A stretch of 64,000 nt of DNA from Pararhodobacter sp. (GTDB lineage Bacteria; Pseudomonadota; Alphaproteobacteria; Rhodobacterales; Rhodobacteraceae): assembly GCA_020832545.1 (NCBI GenBank), contig JAFIEK010000011.1, positions 1 through 64,000 of the forward strand. Reading direction: 5' to 3'. The notes beneath the pieces are model-generated. The model ran no database searches and was not told the DNA's origin. It saw nothing but the letters and a program-made list of their open reading frames with translations. Of the stretch, positions 37,201-45,353 are shown in pieces. The position numbers and the translations under genes were made by a program. Position 1 is the stretch's first letter; the number at the start of each line of letters is the position of its first letter.

Positions 37201-38313
37201 GGCATGGGTGCAAAACCACTCACCCAGCCGCAGGATCAGTGCGCGCCGGTCACGTGCGGGCAGCGGGGTCTCGCGCTGGATATCGCGCAACAGGGTCACC
37301 GGGTCTGTTGCGGGCGCGCGGCGCATGGTGGCGGTAAAGCGGTCGCGGGCGCTGTTGACCGCCGCATGATCGATATCGACCCTTTCCTCTGCTTCTGCCA
37401 CCAGAATCGCCGGTGGTTCGGCCTGGTCCGTGCCATCAAACAGCCAGGCTGACAGGCGATAGTGCTCTGCAGCCCCGGCAACACCCGCACGGCCCTCGGC
37501 GCTCAGCCGGGTGAGCAGCGCACCGATCCGGCAATGTTCTACGGCCTGAAGCGCGGCGAGCGCATCATGCTTGAGCGATTGCGCGCGGGCCAGCGCATCT
37601 ATCCGGTCCGCAACCTCGGCGCGGGTGAGGGTGGTGCGGGCCAGTTCCGTGCCCTGTGCATCGACAAGGCGCAGCTCTGCCCCCTCGCCCGCATTGCACC
37701 AGATTCGGCCGGGCAGAACGCAGCGCAGCGCCGTCGCGGGTGCATCCTGTGGGCCGTAGGGCAGCGGCAGCTCCACCATCGGTAGCGCCGCGCCTAACCC
37801 CTGAACCTCAAGCCGCGCGCCGGGGCCGATGCCGTGCGTCACCGGGTGCAGCAGTTCCAGCCGGTCGGTCAACTCAAGTGGCCGGACGGCGGGCGCGAGC
37901 CCCAGATCAAGGCTGCCGGGCACATACCCGCCCCGGATATCGACATGGGTGATAGCACCCAGCGCGGGAAAGCCGCGCCGCATGTAAAACCGCCCCTCGG
38001 CATCAGGCCGGGGGAAGCGGTCAAACCGGCCCAGCACGTTCCCCTGGACCATCACCCGCGCCGTGCCCTTGTGAAACACAATCTCGACGGCCCCGCCCAG
38101 ACGCGCGAAATTCATGTTCCACACCATCTCACGCCGCCAGCCCGCCGGATCGCGGCGGTTGGCCACGGCAACCCCCTCGTCATGGCGCAGCGACAGGTGA
38201 AACAGGATCTGACTGCGCGTCAGATCAAAGAAATAAAGGTTGAGGACCGGAGTGTCGGAAAAATCTGTGCGGCAGAAAAACCGTGCGCCGCTCTTGGTCT
38301 TGAAAGGATACAT
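34210..38313 (-). CDS. Very large multidomain glycosyltransferase: galectin-like, GT31-like and GT2/GT92-like domains
   Basis: 1367 residues. N-terminal residues 15-140 look like a galectin: H39, S41, R43 (HLSLR), then V50-A-N52 (VAVAN), W59 and E62 (GWRRE) match the sugar-binding H-x-N-x-R...V-x-N...W-x-x-E set except Asn to Ser at 41. Residues about 796-990 carry the GT31 beta-1,3-galactosyltransferase motif series: RIAAMRAGW, DDYEGLPQKTLAMARW, KIDDDCF (D878-D880), RYADGGSGYTLSRRAM and MEDKLVG (E974). Residues 1085-1300 are a second GT-A domain (VACLRNEAFMLPHFLAHYRK; D1170-A-D1172). About 600 residues between 190 and 790 are unassigned and helical. Likely a galactosyltransferase of the surface glycan. 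Confidence 0.85.
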   Translation of the reverse strand: MYPFKTKSGARFFCRTDFSDTPVLNLYFFDLTRSQILFHLSLRHDEGVAVANRRDPAGWRREMVWNMNFARLGGAVEIVFHKGTARVMVQGNVLGRFDRFPRPDAEGRFYMRRGFPALGAITHVDIRGGYVPGSLDLGLAPAVRPLELTDRLELLHPVTHGIGPGARLEVQGLGAALPMVELPLPYGPQDAPATALRCVLPGRIWCNAGEGAELRLVDAQGTELARTTLTRAEVADRIDALARAQSLKHDALAALQAVEHCRIGALLTRLSAEGRAGVAGAAEHYRLSAWLFDGTDQAEPPAILVAEAEERVDIDHAAVNSARDRFTATMRRAPATDPVTLLRDIQRETPLPARDRRALILRLGEWFCTHADPRALHALALDEGLERFAPGTDPWHNTSVLPFLYLDAKPEPMRVLLTKLMLPGAAWIVTPALGWVARQAALNSPAADGRPLDEGERLALIWAFLRLIEARAEDYWGRVPCLALMGAVTELLVQAETFPRALHERIIAVALAVYGLSPAFWAGLAARRASDWPDPPRRIIDAQSRFSRLAERVEAGVRDAAAQEEIDSLLADFERLGAFGAARFRRELLGPAGIALAGGQVLDPDAVLSTGLDPEEAALRYLAFPRPDAAPPSPALLDAAARGLPAAYERVSRAPNARLQERLARQAAALLAGQGDLTDFMQALPPLAQAQSGFLGFGLGLSLATGLAQRGDDAGPLMARLGALVAALSPTERAALARATAPAMAMQALRCHLPDHPLCAQAESLFGADFPPLPAPQDDRAADLAARANPLFDTLVAVYSCQPNLDSRIAAMRAGWMALLEGLGVPFLIFVGDGDGQRVGDVVHLDAPDDYEGLPQKTLAMARWVHDHTAFSHLLKIDDDCFLDPEAFFLSLSHLKFDYYGRPLHRVPGQMDRTWHMGKSASDRGRMELDKSPEPSRYADGGSGYTLSRRAMAALVDAADSAEGRALAQVSFMEDKLVGDLLALRGVSVSGEDYRIAVMRRTRPGGPLVSAWENGFLPFKGGGVKLAHLDGHERQAEVLALSRQPLPQPSKVWPGYQPVRLGARSNTLDLISGANKLAQVNAAQVAVVACLRNEAFMLPHFLAHYRKLGVEGFLIADNGSDDGTLDLLLDQPDVALFSVDTEYSQSHYGVAWQQALLGNFRTNRWSVVADADELLFWRTDLDGSLPELVESDAFAGADAALLYMLDMYPPGLLADADFTNGPFAEAGFCERDPFLEVSGGMGPYTNAPVVTSALRHRLLPGSRAELFVAQKTALLKYRPWMRFSAGLHAVAEVKLATRPLFFAHFKYNAAFRAKALAEVSRRQHFNNAEEYRKYLALVSEGRDSLFEPAVSVPFDQCSFVRQVCGGS

Positions 38314-38410
38314 CCGGCACCAGATCCGTTAGAGAAAGCCGCCTCAAGGCCTGTTCTTTATGCGATGGCGGCGGCGGGGATGCAATCGAGCGAGAGCCAT
38401 CCCGGCGGGG

Positions 38411-40207
38411 TTAGTCGCGCCGGGTCAGGCCCAGCGCCCGGCGCAGATGCGGCGAGGTCAGGCGATCGACGGGCTGACCGCTCAAGGGGCGCAACCCGAA
38501 CAGCCGCGCCACCAGCGCCGCACGCGCCACAACCCACAGCTTGGCAACGCGCCCATCTGTGGCTTGCAACATCGCCTGCATGCCCCGCGCAAAGATCACC
38601 GCCTCCCATCCGCGCGGCAGATCAGCCACCGGTGCCGTGTTGCGTGCCGCCCGCACCGCGAGGGCCAGCGCGAGCGGCGTGCCGCCGGGCCAGGCGCGGC
38701 TGGGAACGGCGAGGGCGGGAAAAGGGAAATACGCCACCGCGCCCGCCGCCTGCGCCTGCACCAGCAATTCGGCCTGCGCCGCCAGCACCCCGCCTCCGGG
38801 TCGGTCAACAAGATCGCGCCGCAAAATCCGCGCGGCAGGTTCAGGGTGCAGGCGCAGCGCGCGTTCAGGCGTCAACGCCAGCATGCCGCCTGACGGGGTG
38901 ATTGACGCGGCTTCATCGCCGAATGGTTCAGGGGTCTGAAGCGCGGGCTGAAAGAAGCCCCCCTCCCAGCGCCCCTGCTCAAAGCCCGACAGGCCAAGCG
39001 CCGCTTCCAGCCGCTCCATCCCGTTCAGCCAGACCTTGAAACACCCCGCCACCGGCTGGTCGCCCGGGCGCAGCGCAACGCGGTACAGACCTTGCGCCGG
39101 AGCGCTCAGTGGTTGCACCCGCGCGCCATTGGCCAGATGCCCGTGCGCCAGCAATGACGGCTCGTCGGTCAGCAGCTCGAAATCGGGCATGTGCTGGGCC
39201 TCAAGCGCCGCCAGGGTTTCGGCCATTGCGCCGGGCGTGGCAGCCTGCGTGGGCAAGCTGATGCTCAAGGGAAGGGTCCCGCGCATCACAAGCCCCAGTG
39301 CGGCGCTGATGTCCTCATCCCAGAACGGGGCAAAGGTGATGGCGTGTTCGTCAAAAAACGCGCCCGCCTGCTGCAAGAAACGCGCGCGCCGCCCGGGCTG
39401 GCGCAACACCCCGGCGCGCTCATGTATCAGTCGCGAGGCCAGCCGGGCGAACCCTTCGTCTGCACGCGCCGCCCCGCTGGCGCGCACCAGCCCCGCCAAC
39501 CGCTCCAAAACCGCGAATTGCTCGAACACGCGGTCATCATCAGCGCCGGTGATCTGGCCGGGCCGGGCGCGGGTGTGACGATAAAGCGGCTCTGGCAGAT
39601 ACAGCATATGCCGGGTGCGCGCGGCGAGCGCCCAGAAGAACTCATGATCCTCGAACCAGGTGCCTTCGCGAAAACGCAGCGCGCCGATCAGGCTGCGCCG
39701 GTACAGCTTGTTCCAGGCCGAAGGGAAATGCCGCGCAATCGCGGTGGCGTCATCAAACAGAACGCGCCGGGCCGGGCCGGGCTGCGGATCGGGGCTGCCG
39801 TGAAGGGCGGAATGGGGCCGCCCGGTGCCATCCGGAAAGCAAAGGGTGATCGCGCAGGCCACCCAATCGCCGCCATCGGCCACCAGCGCGGCGTACATCT
39901 GTGCCAGAAACCCGGGCGCGAACTGGTCATCGCTGTCCAGAAAGGCGATGAACTCGCCGCGCGCGGCCTCCAGCCCGGTGTTGCGCGCGCCGGAAAGTCC
40001 ACGGTTCGCTTGCCGGATCAGCCGGAAGCGGGGGTCGCCCGCGATCGCCTCCAGCGCCACTTCGCCTGACCCGTCGGTCGAGCCATCGTCAATCACCAGC
40101 GCCTCAAAATCAGTCAGGCTTTGGGCGCGCAGGCTGTCGATACAGGCCCCCACATGCGCGGCCACATTATAGACCGGGACAATGACGGAGATGCCGGGTG
40201 CGTCCAT
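38411..40207 (-). CDS. Glycosyltransferase family 2 protein with long C-terminal extension
   Basis: About 598 residues. The GT-A domain at the N-terminus is complete: ISVIVPVYNVAAHVGACIDSL, ALVIDDGSTDGSGEVA, NRGLSGARNTGLEAARGEFIAFLDSDD. The DSD motif binds the metal and donor nucleotide, and KLYRRSLI near 165 with FEDHEFFWAL contain the acceptor-side residues. The C-terminal 300 residues have no recognised domain. The start at 40207 (MDAPG) has AAGGA 6 bases upstream; the frame is open to 40270 but that overlaps the previous gene. It lies between the sulfotransferase and the galectin-GT31 gene on the same strand. Confidence 0.88.
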   Translation of the reverse strand: MDAPGISVIVPVYNVAAHVGACIDSLRAQSLTDFEALVIDDGSTDGSGEVALEAIAGDPRFRLIRQANRGLSGARNTGLEAARGEFIAFLDSDDQFAPGFLAQMYAALVADGGDWVACAITLCFPDGTGRPHSALHGSPDPQPGPARRVLFDDATAIARHFPSAWNKLYRRSLIGALRFREGTWFEDHEFFWALAARTRHMLYLPEPLYRHTRARPGQITGADDDRVFEQFAVLERLAGLVRASGAARADEGFARLASRLIHERAGVLRQPGRRARFLQQAGAFFDEHAITFAPFWDEDISAALGLVMRGTLPLSISLPTQAATPGAMAETLAALEAQHMPDFELLTDEPSLLAHGHLANGARVQPLSAPAQGLYRVALRPGDQPVAGCFKVWLNGMERLEAALGLSGFEQGRWEGGFFQPALQTPEPFGDEAASITPSGGMLALTPERALRLHPEPAARILRRDLVDRPGGGVLAAQAELLVQAQAAGAVAYFPFPALAVPSRAWPGGTPLALALAVRAARNTAPVADLPRGWEAVIFARGMQAMLQATDGRVAKLWVVARAALVARLFGLRPLSGQPVDRLTSPHLRRALGLTRRD

Positions 40208-40232
40208 GCTCATCCTTGCAGCCTGCGCCACC

Positions 40233-40877
40233 TCAGCAGTATCGGCCGTAGAGCGCGTAATCCTCGTCATAGAAGTCCTTGAGCAGCGCCAGATCTGTCG
40301 CGCTCAACTTGTCTGTGCTGATCTTTGGCCCGCCCTTCTGCAACCGGTCCAGTTGGGCGGAAACGCCGGTCAGCCGCGCCACCTCGGCCTGCATCTCGCC
40401 GGTGTCCTTGATCGGGTAGAGATGCGTGTAAAACTGCGGGTCCCGGCCCAGATACTCAACCATCGGCATGGCATGATGCCAGATGCTCTCAACAGCCGCG
40501 CAATACTCGGGCAGGCGCCTGACAAAGGTGGAAAGATCGGGGCTACAGGGCAGATCCGCGGCTTCAAGCGCGGCGCCCGCAGCGTCCCTGGACAGCTCTT
40601 TGTGATGCAGAACACGGTTCGAATAGCACGACAACAGCCGCTTTACAGGGTCGCGCACGACAGCCATGCGGCGATGCCCCTCCATCCGGGCGATATTCTG
40701 GTCGGTGAAGGGGATCGAAGGGTAAAAACGGTGGATCCACCACATCTTGCCGCTGGTGCGGAAAGGCTTGAAGCCGAAACCGTTTTCAACTTCGAAGAAC
40801 ATGACTTTGAGCGAGGTGCAGGCCACTTTCGGGACCGGGATGTAGCTTAGCTTGTGGTCCTCAAGAATAACCGTCAT
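40233..40877 (-). CDS. Carbohydrate sulfotransferase (Sulfotransfer_2 type)
   Basis: About 214 residues. The 5'-phosphosulfate motif is IPVPKVACTSLK near residue 14, and AVVRDPVKRLLSCYSN near 70 gives the 3'-phosphate motif R-D-P-x-x-R-x-x-S, the pattern of carbohydrate sulfotransferases such as chondroitin or HNK-1 types. Start 40877 has GGAG 8 bases upstream; an earlier ATG at 40898 is less likely. It is upstream of two glycosyltransferases on the same strand and divergent from another sulfotransferase. It probably uses PAPS to sulfate a sugar of the exported glycan. Confidence 0.88.
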   Translation of the reverse strand: MTVILEDHKLSYIPVPKVACTSLKVMFFEVENGFGFKPFRTSGKMWWIHRFYPSIPFTDQNIARMEGHRRMAVVRDPVKRLLSCYSNRVLHHKELSRDAAGAALEAADLPCSPDLSTFVRRLPEYCAAVESIWHHAMPMVEYLGRDPQFYTHLYPIKDTGEMQAEVARLTGVSAQLDRLQKGGPKISTDKLSATDLALLKDFYDEDYALYGRYC

Positions 40878-40910
40878 CGCGGCTGCTCCACCTGTCATTG
40901 CACCCTTCGG

Positions 40911-40955
40911 GGTCTGGCCCCGGCAAGCCGGGCTCAGACCGCGCGCGGTCTGAGC
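40911..40955. promoter_or_regulatory. Two overlapping inverted repeats between divergent sulfotransferase genes
   Basis: Palindrome B (40932-40955) is perfect over 24 bases (left arm GCTCAGACCGCG). Hairpin A (40911-40940) pairs GGTCTGGCCCCGGC with GCCGGGCTCAGACC (two mismatches or bulges). They share 40932-40940, so only one can form at a time. There is no T run. It may be an operator or a transcript switch. Confidence 0.5.
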
Positions 40956-41117
40956 AATATGTCATCATGCCAGTGCCTGCAACGGCCTTTCACCGCCGCG
41001 CGGACGGGCTTGTTCACTGGTGGCAAGGGGTTGCACGCCTTCAGGGCCGGGGATACGAAAGGCGGGTGCCACGGCCCGCCCGCTCAGGATTTCACGCTCC
41101 GCAAAGGACGCATGCCC

Positions 41118-42167
41118 ATGAAGGTTCTGCTTCACATCGGTTCTCCCAAGGCCGGCTCTACCACCATTCAGGCCGCGCTCAAGCTGAACCGTGACCGGCT
41201 GGCGGAGAGCGGTGTACTGGCCTGGCAGCCCAACTCTTCCAAGGGGCCGCCCGCGCGGGTTCTGGCCAACCGGTTCGCCCCGCCCCAGCGCCCGCTTCTG
41301 CCGGTCGAGCGGCTGCATTTCAGCACCCGCGAAGAAACCGTGGAATGGAGCCTTGAAAACTGGCGCGCGCTGTCTGCCCTGGTCAAAGAGCGCAAGCCCG
41401 CCCTGACCGTGCTGTCGAGCGAGTCGCTCTTTGCCGTGAAGCGCGTCAAGCGGGTGCTTGATGCGCTGTATGAGACCTTCAGCGACGTTACGATCCTGGC
41501 CTATATCCGCGACCCGGCCGAGCAATACAAATCCTCGCTGGATCAGGTTATCCGCGATGGTGCGCGCTTTTCCAAACTGGCACTGCCCACGGATTTCCAC
41601 TTCCCGCCGCATGCGACGATCCGCGCCTACCATGACATCCTTGGCAAAGAGCGCATGATCGTGCGCAATTTTGACCGGCGCAATCTGGCCGAAGGTGACC
41701 TGATCACCGATTTTTTCGGCCATGTAGCGCAGGTCGCCGGGACAGAGATAGCGGCACCGGAAACCCCGCCGCGCGCCAATGAAAGCCTATGCGCTTCGGC
41801 GACAATGTGGTTGTTGGGGGTCAACGAAATTTTCAACCGCTTCAGCACCGGCGGTGATCGCGACCTGATCAAACGCCGCATTGAACTTGTCCGGCGTCTG
41901 AGGCGCTCCCGCGCGCTGACCGGGCTACCCAAGCTGTCGCTGGGCAATTCCGATGTTGCGCTGTGGGCACGTGATGCTGAGCGTGCGGGGATCGAGTATT
42001 ATAACACCGTCTTTTTCCACGATCAGATTGCGCTGGAAACAGCGCCCGTCGGTCTGACCCTGCCTGAGCCCGATGAAATGCGTCGCTCCCTGCACGAATG
42101 GCTGATCAGTCAGGCCGTGCCCGAGCATCTGCCATTGGTGCTGCGCGAAGCCATCAAGCCAGAATAG
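41118..42167 (+). CDS. Sulfotransferase-like protein related to the tandem pair at 27.6-29.5 kb
   Basis: About 349 residues. The N-terminus MKVLLHIGSPKAGSTTIQAA has the same 5'-phosphosulfate motif and the same preceding strand as the two tandem paralogues; ILAYIRDPAEQYKSSLDQV (near 130) gives the 3'-phosphate motif. The gene is oriented away from the carbohydrate sulfotransferase. Two starts are close together (41112 and 41118); 41118 is preferred because it gives the family N-terminus and a 9-base spacing to AGGA. A role in glycan sulfation is inferred from relatives and location. Confidence 0.8.
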   Translation: MKVLLHIGSPKAGSTTIQAALKLNRDRLAESGVLAWQPNSSKGPPARVLANRFAPPQRPLLPVERLHFSTREETVEWSLENWRALSALVKERKPALTVLSSESLFAVKRVKRVLDALYETFSDVTILAYIRDPAEQYKSSLDQVIRDGARFSKLALPTDFHFPPHATIRAYHDILGKERMIVRNFDRRNLAEGDLITDFFGHVAQVAGTEIAAPETPPRANESLCASATMWLLGVNEIFNRFSTGGDRDLIKRRIELVRRLRRSRALTGLPKLSLGNSDVALWARDAERAGIEYYNTVFFHDQIALETAPVGLTLPEPDEMRRSLHEWLISQAVPEHLPLVLREAIKPE

Positions 42168-42329
42168 CGCCACCCGTCACCGGCGCCCGCCTGCTGCTTT
42201 TTCTCCGGCAAAACCGAAATACCCTGCTATCAAGGATTTACGCTTTGACCGTGCCCGTGTTTTTCGGGCCGGGGACGGGGCAGCCCGCCATTGTCACCGC
42301 TCACCCGGTGCAAAACCGAAAGATGCCTC

Positions 42330-42890
42330 ATGACCCTGAAACCCCTGCCCGCCTTTTCCGGCCTCGCAAGCGGTATTGTCGCAAGTCTGGGGATGGCCGC
42401 GCTTCTGGCGCTGGCCGCGCCTGTACCGGGTCATGCGCAGGCAGATACCGGTATCGCGCCGGTGCAAGCCGATGGCGGAATAGTGTTCACGCGCATGGGC
42501 TTTTCGCTATGGCTGCCGGAAAACTTTGGCGCCCCCGCTTTTGAACAAGGCGACGAAATCTCATGGCTAAGCCCCGGCCTGGCCGAAACCGGCAAGGGTA
42601 TCGGCGTGATCTTCGGGGCTGTGCCCGAGCGCGGGATCGTGCTCGATGGCCTTGGCCCTGACGATGAGATCAGCCGCGACAGCCTCACGTTGAATGCTCA
42701 GGTCTTTGACCGGGTTCACTACCAGATTCCCGCCGAGGACGTGATCGGCACATTCTACTTGTCGCAAGAGGCCTTTCATGAGGGCAACTTCTTGGCCTTC
42801 ATGATCGCCACGCAACCAGATCACTGGAACGCAATGCGCAGCCTTCACGACACAATTGCCGAGCGTATCGAAAGCCTGAACAGCAACTGA
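42330..42890 (+). CDS. Exported hypothetical protein
   Basis: About 186 residues. A signal peptide is visible (LGMAALLALAAPVPGHAQ, cleavage after AHAQ/A), so it is periplasmic. The mature part has the segments FTRMGFSLWLPENFGAP, and WLSPGLAETGKGIGVIFG, with no cysteine and no catalytic motif. The start at 42330 is inside a longer frame that begins at 42291. I do not recognise the family. It is followed by an intrinsic terminator and is convergent with asd. Confidence 0.72.
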   Translation: MTLKPLPAFSGLASGIVASLGMAALLALAAPVPGHAQADTGIAPVQADGGIVFTRMGFSLWLPENFGAPAFEQGDEISWLSPGLAETGKGIGVIFGAVPERGIVLDGLGPDDEISRDSLTLNAQVFDRVHYQIPAEDVIGTFYLSQEAFHEGNFLAFMIATQPDHWNAMRSLHDTIAERIESLNSN

Positions 42891-42902
42891 ACCGGACAGA
42901 AG

Positions 42903-42932
42903 AAAACCCCCGGCGCGCTGGTCGGGGGTTTT
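42903..42932. terminator. Bidirectional intrinsic terminator
   Basis: AAAACCCCCG (42903-42912) pairs perfectly with CGGGGGTTTT (42923-42932) with a 10-base loop. The A run on one side and the T run on the other make it active on both strands, serving the hypothetical gene (plus) and asd (minus). Confidence 0.88.
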
Positions 42933-42955
42933 GCATCTGGCGCTGTGGCCGGGCC

Positions 42956-43978
42956 TCAGCCCTTCTTGAGACAGCGGTTGCCCAGCACTTCAGCGATCTG
43001 CACCGCATTGAGCGCCGCACCCTTGCGCAGGTTGTCGGACACGCACCACAGGTTGATGCCGTTGTCGATGGTGCTGTCTTGCCGGATGCGGCTGACATAG
43101 GTCGCATAGTCGCCCACGCAATCGACCGGAGTGATGTAGCCTCCGTCCTCGCGCTTGTCGACGACCAGAATGCCCGGAGCTTCGCGCAGGATGTCGCGGG
43201 CCTCGGCTTCGTCCAGGTGGTCTTCGAACTCGATGTTGATCGATTCCGCATGACCCACAAACACCGGCACCCGCACACAGGTCGCGGTAACCTTGATCGA
43301 CTTGTCGAGGATCTTCTTGGTCTCAGCCACCATCTTCCATTCTTCCTTGGTCGATCCATCTTCAAGAAAGACGTCGATATGCGGAATCACGTTGAAGGCG
43401 ATCTGCTTGGGATACACCTTTGGCGCAACCTCCTGACCCGGAACATACATGCCCTTGGTCTGGTTCCACAGCTCGTCCATCGCGTCCTTGCCGGTGCCGG
43501 ACACGGACTGATAGGTGCTCACCACCACCCGCTTGATCCGCGCACGGTCATGCAGCGGCTTGAGCGCGACAACCATCTGCGCGGTCGAGCAGTTGGGGTT
43601 GGCGATGATGAATTTCTTGGTGTAGCCGTCAACCGCCGCCGCATTCACCTCAGGCACCACCAGCGGCACATCGGCGTCATAGCGGTAGAGCGAGGAGTTA
43701 TCGATCACCACGCAGCCCTGTTTGGCGGCCTTGGGCGCGTAGATCTTGGTCGCATCCGATCCGATGGCGAAAAAGGCAATGTCCCAGCCGGTGAAATCAA
43801 AATGCTCAAGGTCCTTGCACTTCAGGGTCTTGTCGCCAAAACTGCATTCAGTGCCCAGCGAGCGACGCGACGCCAGAACGGCGATCTCGTCGATCGGGAA
43901 CTCCCTTTCAGACAGAATGTTCAGCATTTCGCGGCCCACATTACCCGTGGCACCAACGACGACGACTCGATAGCCCAT
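42956..43978 (-). CDS. asd: Aspartate-semialdehyde dehydrogenase
   Basis: 340 residues. It makes aspartate semialdehyde from aspartyl phosphate with NADPH, the branch point to lysine/diaminopimelate, threonine and methionine. The N-terminal GATGNVGREML nucleotide motif, the catalytic Cys130 in ANPNCSTAQ, and the RIKRVVVSTYQSVSG segment are typical. The start is set by AGGAGG 5 bases before ATG 43978; the frame extends upstream to 44020 without family similarity. Transcribed toward a strong bidirectional terminator. Confidence 0.97.
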   Translation of the reverse strand: MGYRVVVVGATGNVGREMLNILSEREFPIDEIAVLASRRSLGTECSFGDKTLKCKDLEHFDFTGWDIAFFAIGSDATKIYAPKAAKQGCVVIDNSSLYRYDADVPLVVPEVNAAAVDGYTKKFIIANPNCSTAQMVVALKPLHDRARIKRVVVSTYQSVSGTGKDAMDELWNQTKGMYVPGQEVAPKVYPKQIAFNVIPHIDVFLEDGSTKEEWKMVAETKKILDKSIKVTATCVRVPVFVGHAESINIEFEDHLDEAEARDILREAPGILVVDKREDGGYITPVDCVGDYATYVSRIRQDSTIDNGINLWCVSDNLRKGAALNAVQIAEVLGNRCLKKG

Positions 43979-44083
43979 AAGAACCTCCTTTGTGTTCTGG
44001 CCTGCGGGGGGATACACCATGCCGCGCCGCAGTAAAAGGCCCCCGCATGGGCCCCGGTCAGTCTGGTGAACCAGTCAGCGCGC

Positions 44084-45265
44084 TCAGTCGGTGCGGTCTT
44101 GCGAGAAGGCGTATATTGCACATCCCGCCAGCACCAGCAGACCGAAGAACAGGAAGATGCTGGCATAAGGGGCGGAGACGGGCGCGGCGGGCGCAGCCTC
44201 ATAAACACGGTTGGACAAAACCTGCAAAACCCCCACCCCGCCGATCGAGAACATGTTGAGCAGTGTCACACCACGCCCCAGCAACTGCGGCGGAAAGAAG
44301 CTGCGGCCATGCGCCATGATCAGCGGAAACGACAGGCCCAGAATGCACACTGCCGACAAAAGCACCGCCGAGGCCCAGAAACCAGATGCTGGCATCCACC
44401 ACAGAGCCACCAGACACAGGCCTGACAGCGTGTTGCCCACCAGAACCACACCCTTGCGCGTGCCGAAGATCCGGTCAAGCGGGCCATAGGCGAAAGCGCC
44501 CACCACCATGGCAATCGCCATGATCAGCGTCACATGGCCAATGTCGATGGCATTCGCATCATAGACATCGGCGTAATAGGGGCCGACCCACAGGCCACGC
44601 AGACCCGCCGCCGGTGCGTAATTGACAAACAGAAGCGGCAGGATCAGCCAGATCGCCGGAATGCGCAGCACATCCAGAAGCGTGCCCTTGGCTTCACCCT
44701 CAGCCCGCTCCAAAGCGGGTGGGTCCTGAATGAAGCGCCACATTGCCAGCCCGGTGATCACCGTCAGCAATGCCAGCGCCATCACCGTTTCGCGCCAGCC
44801 AAAAGTTTCCGCGGCCCAGGCCAGTGGCCATGCCCCGGCAATATTGCCCAGCGTGCCCACACCGATGATAGCGCCCGCCAGTGTGGCAAAGACCCGCGCC
44901 GAATAGACCCGGCCAAAGATGTAATACGCCGCCATCAGGACCGGCGAGCACCCCGCCCCGATCAGCACCATGGACAGATGCAGATGCCACGGCACCTGCG
45001 CAACGGCAAAGACCACCGCCCCTGCCCCCCCGGCCACGCCGATCAGCCAGGCAGCAGTGCGGCGTGGTCCCAGCGTGTCCAGTGCCCAGCCCACCGGGAT
45101 CTGCATCAGCGCAAAGGACAGAAACCACAGCCCAGAGGACAGCGCCAGCGCATCCGCCCCGGCCCCCAGTTCCCGGCCAAGGACCGGTGTCAGAACTGCC
45201 AGAAAGGCGCGATAGAACTGGCTCAGCACATAGCCGATCACCAGAAAGCCGATACCGATCTTCAT
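44084..45265 (-). CDS. Major facilitator superfamily (MFS) transporter
   Basis: About 393 residues with 11-12 hydrophobic segments. The first helix starts directly at ATG 45265 (MKIGIGFLVIGYVLSQF). The second cytoplasmic loop motif (LDTLGPRRTAAWL near 61-73) is the MFS signature in shortened form, and AYGPLDRIFGTRKGVVL is its repeat in the second half. No cargo can be read; it does not have the features of nitrate or sugar carriers. It is transcribed alone and is 88 bases from rppH. Confidence 0.88.
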   Translation of the reverse strand: MKIGIGFLVIGYVLSQFYRAFLAVLTPVLGRELGAGADALALSSGLWFLSFALMQIPVGWALDTLGPRRTAAWLIGVAGGAGAVVFAVAQVPWHLHLSMVLIGAGCSPVLMAAYYIFGRVYSARVFATLAGAIIGVGTLGNIAGAWPLAWAAETFGWRETVMALALLTVITGLAMWRFIQDPPALERAEGEAKGTLLDVLRIPAIWLILPLLFVNYAPAAGLRGLWVGPYYADVYDANAIDIGHVTLIMAIAMVVGAFAYGPLDRIFGTRKGVVLVGNTLSGLCLVALWWMPASGFWASAVLLSAVCILGLSFPLIMAHGRSFFPPQLLGRGVTLLNMFSIGGVGVLQVLSNRVYEAAPAAPVSAPYASIFLFFGLLVLAGCAIYAFSQDRTD

Positions 45266-45353
45266 CTTGCTGCCTGCCGTTCTTCCACATGTGAAGTATC
45301 GGGCGACCATTGCCTAAATTTCAGGCAACGTCCACCCCGGCGCGGCGGCGATT

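Noticed and set aside
36241-37452. 403-codon plus-strand frame opposite the large glycosyltransferase
   Set aside because: No recognisable protein features; Gln/Arg-rich composition typical of antisense GC-rich frames.
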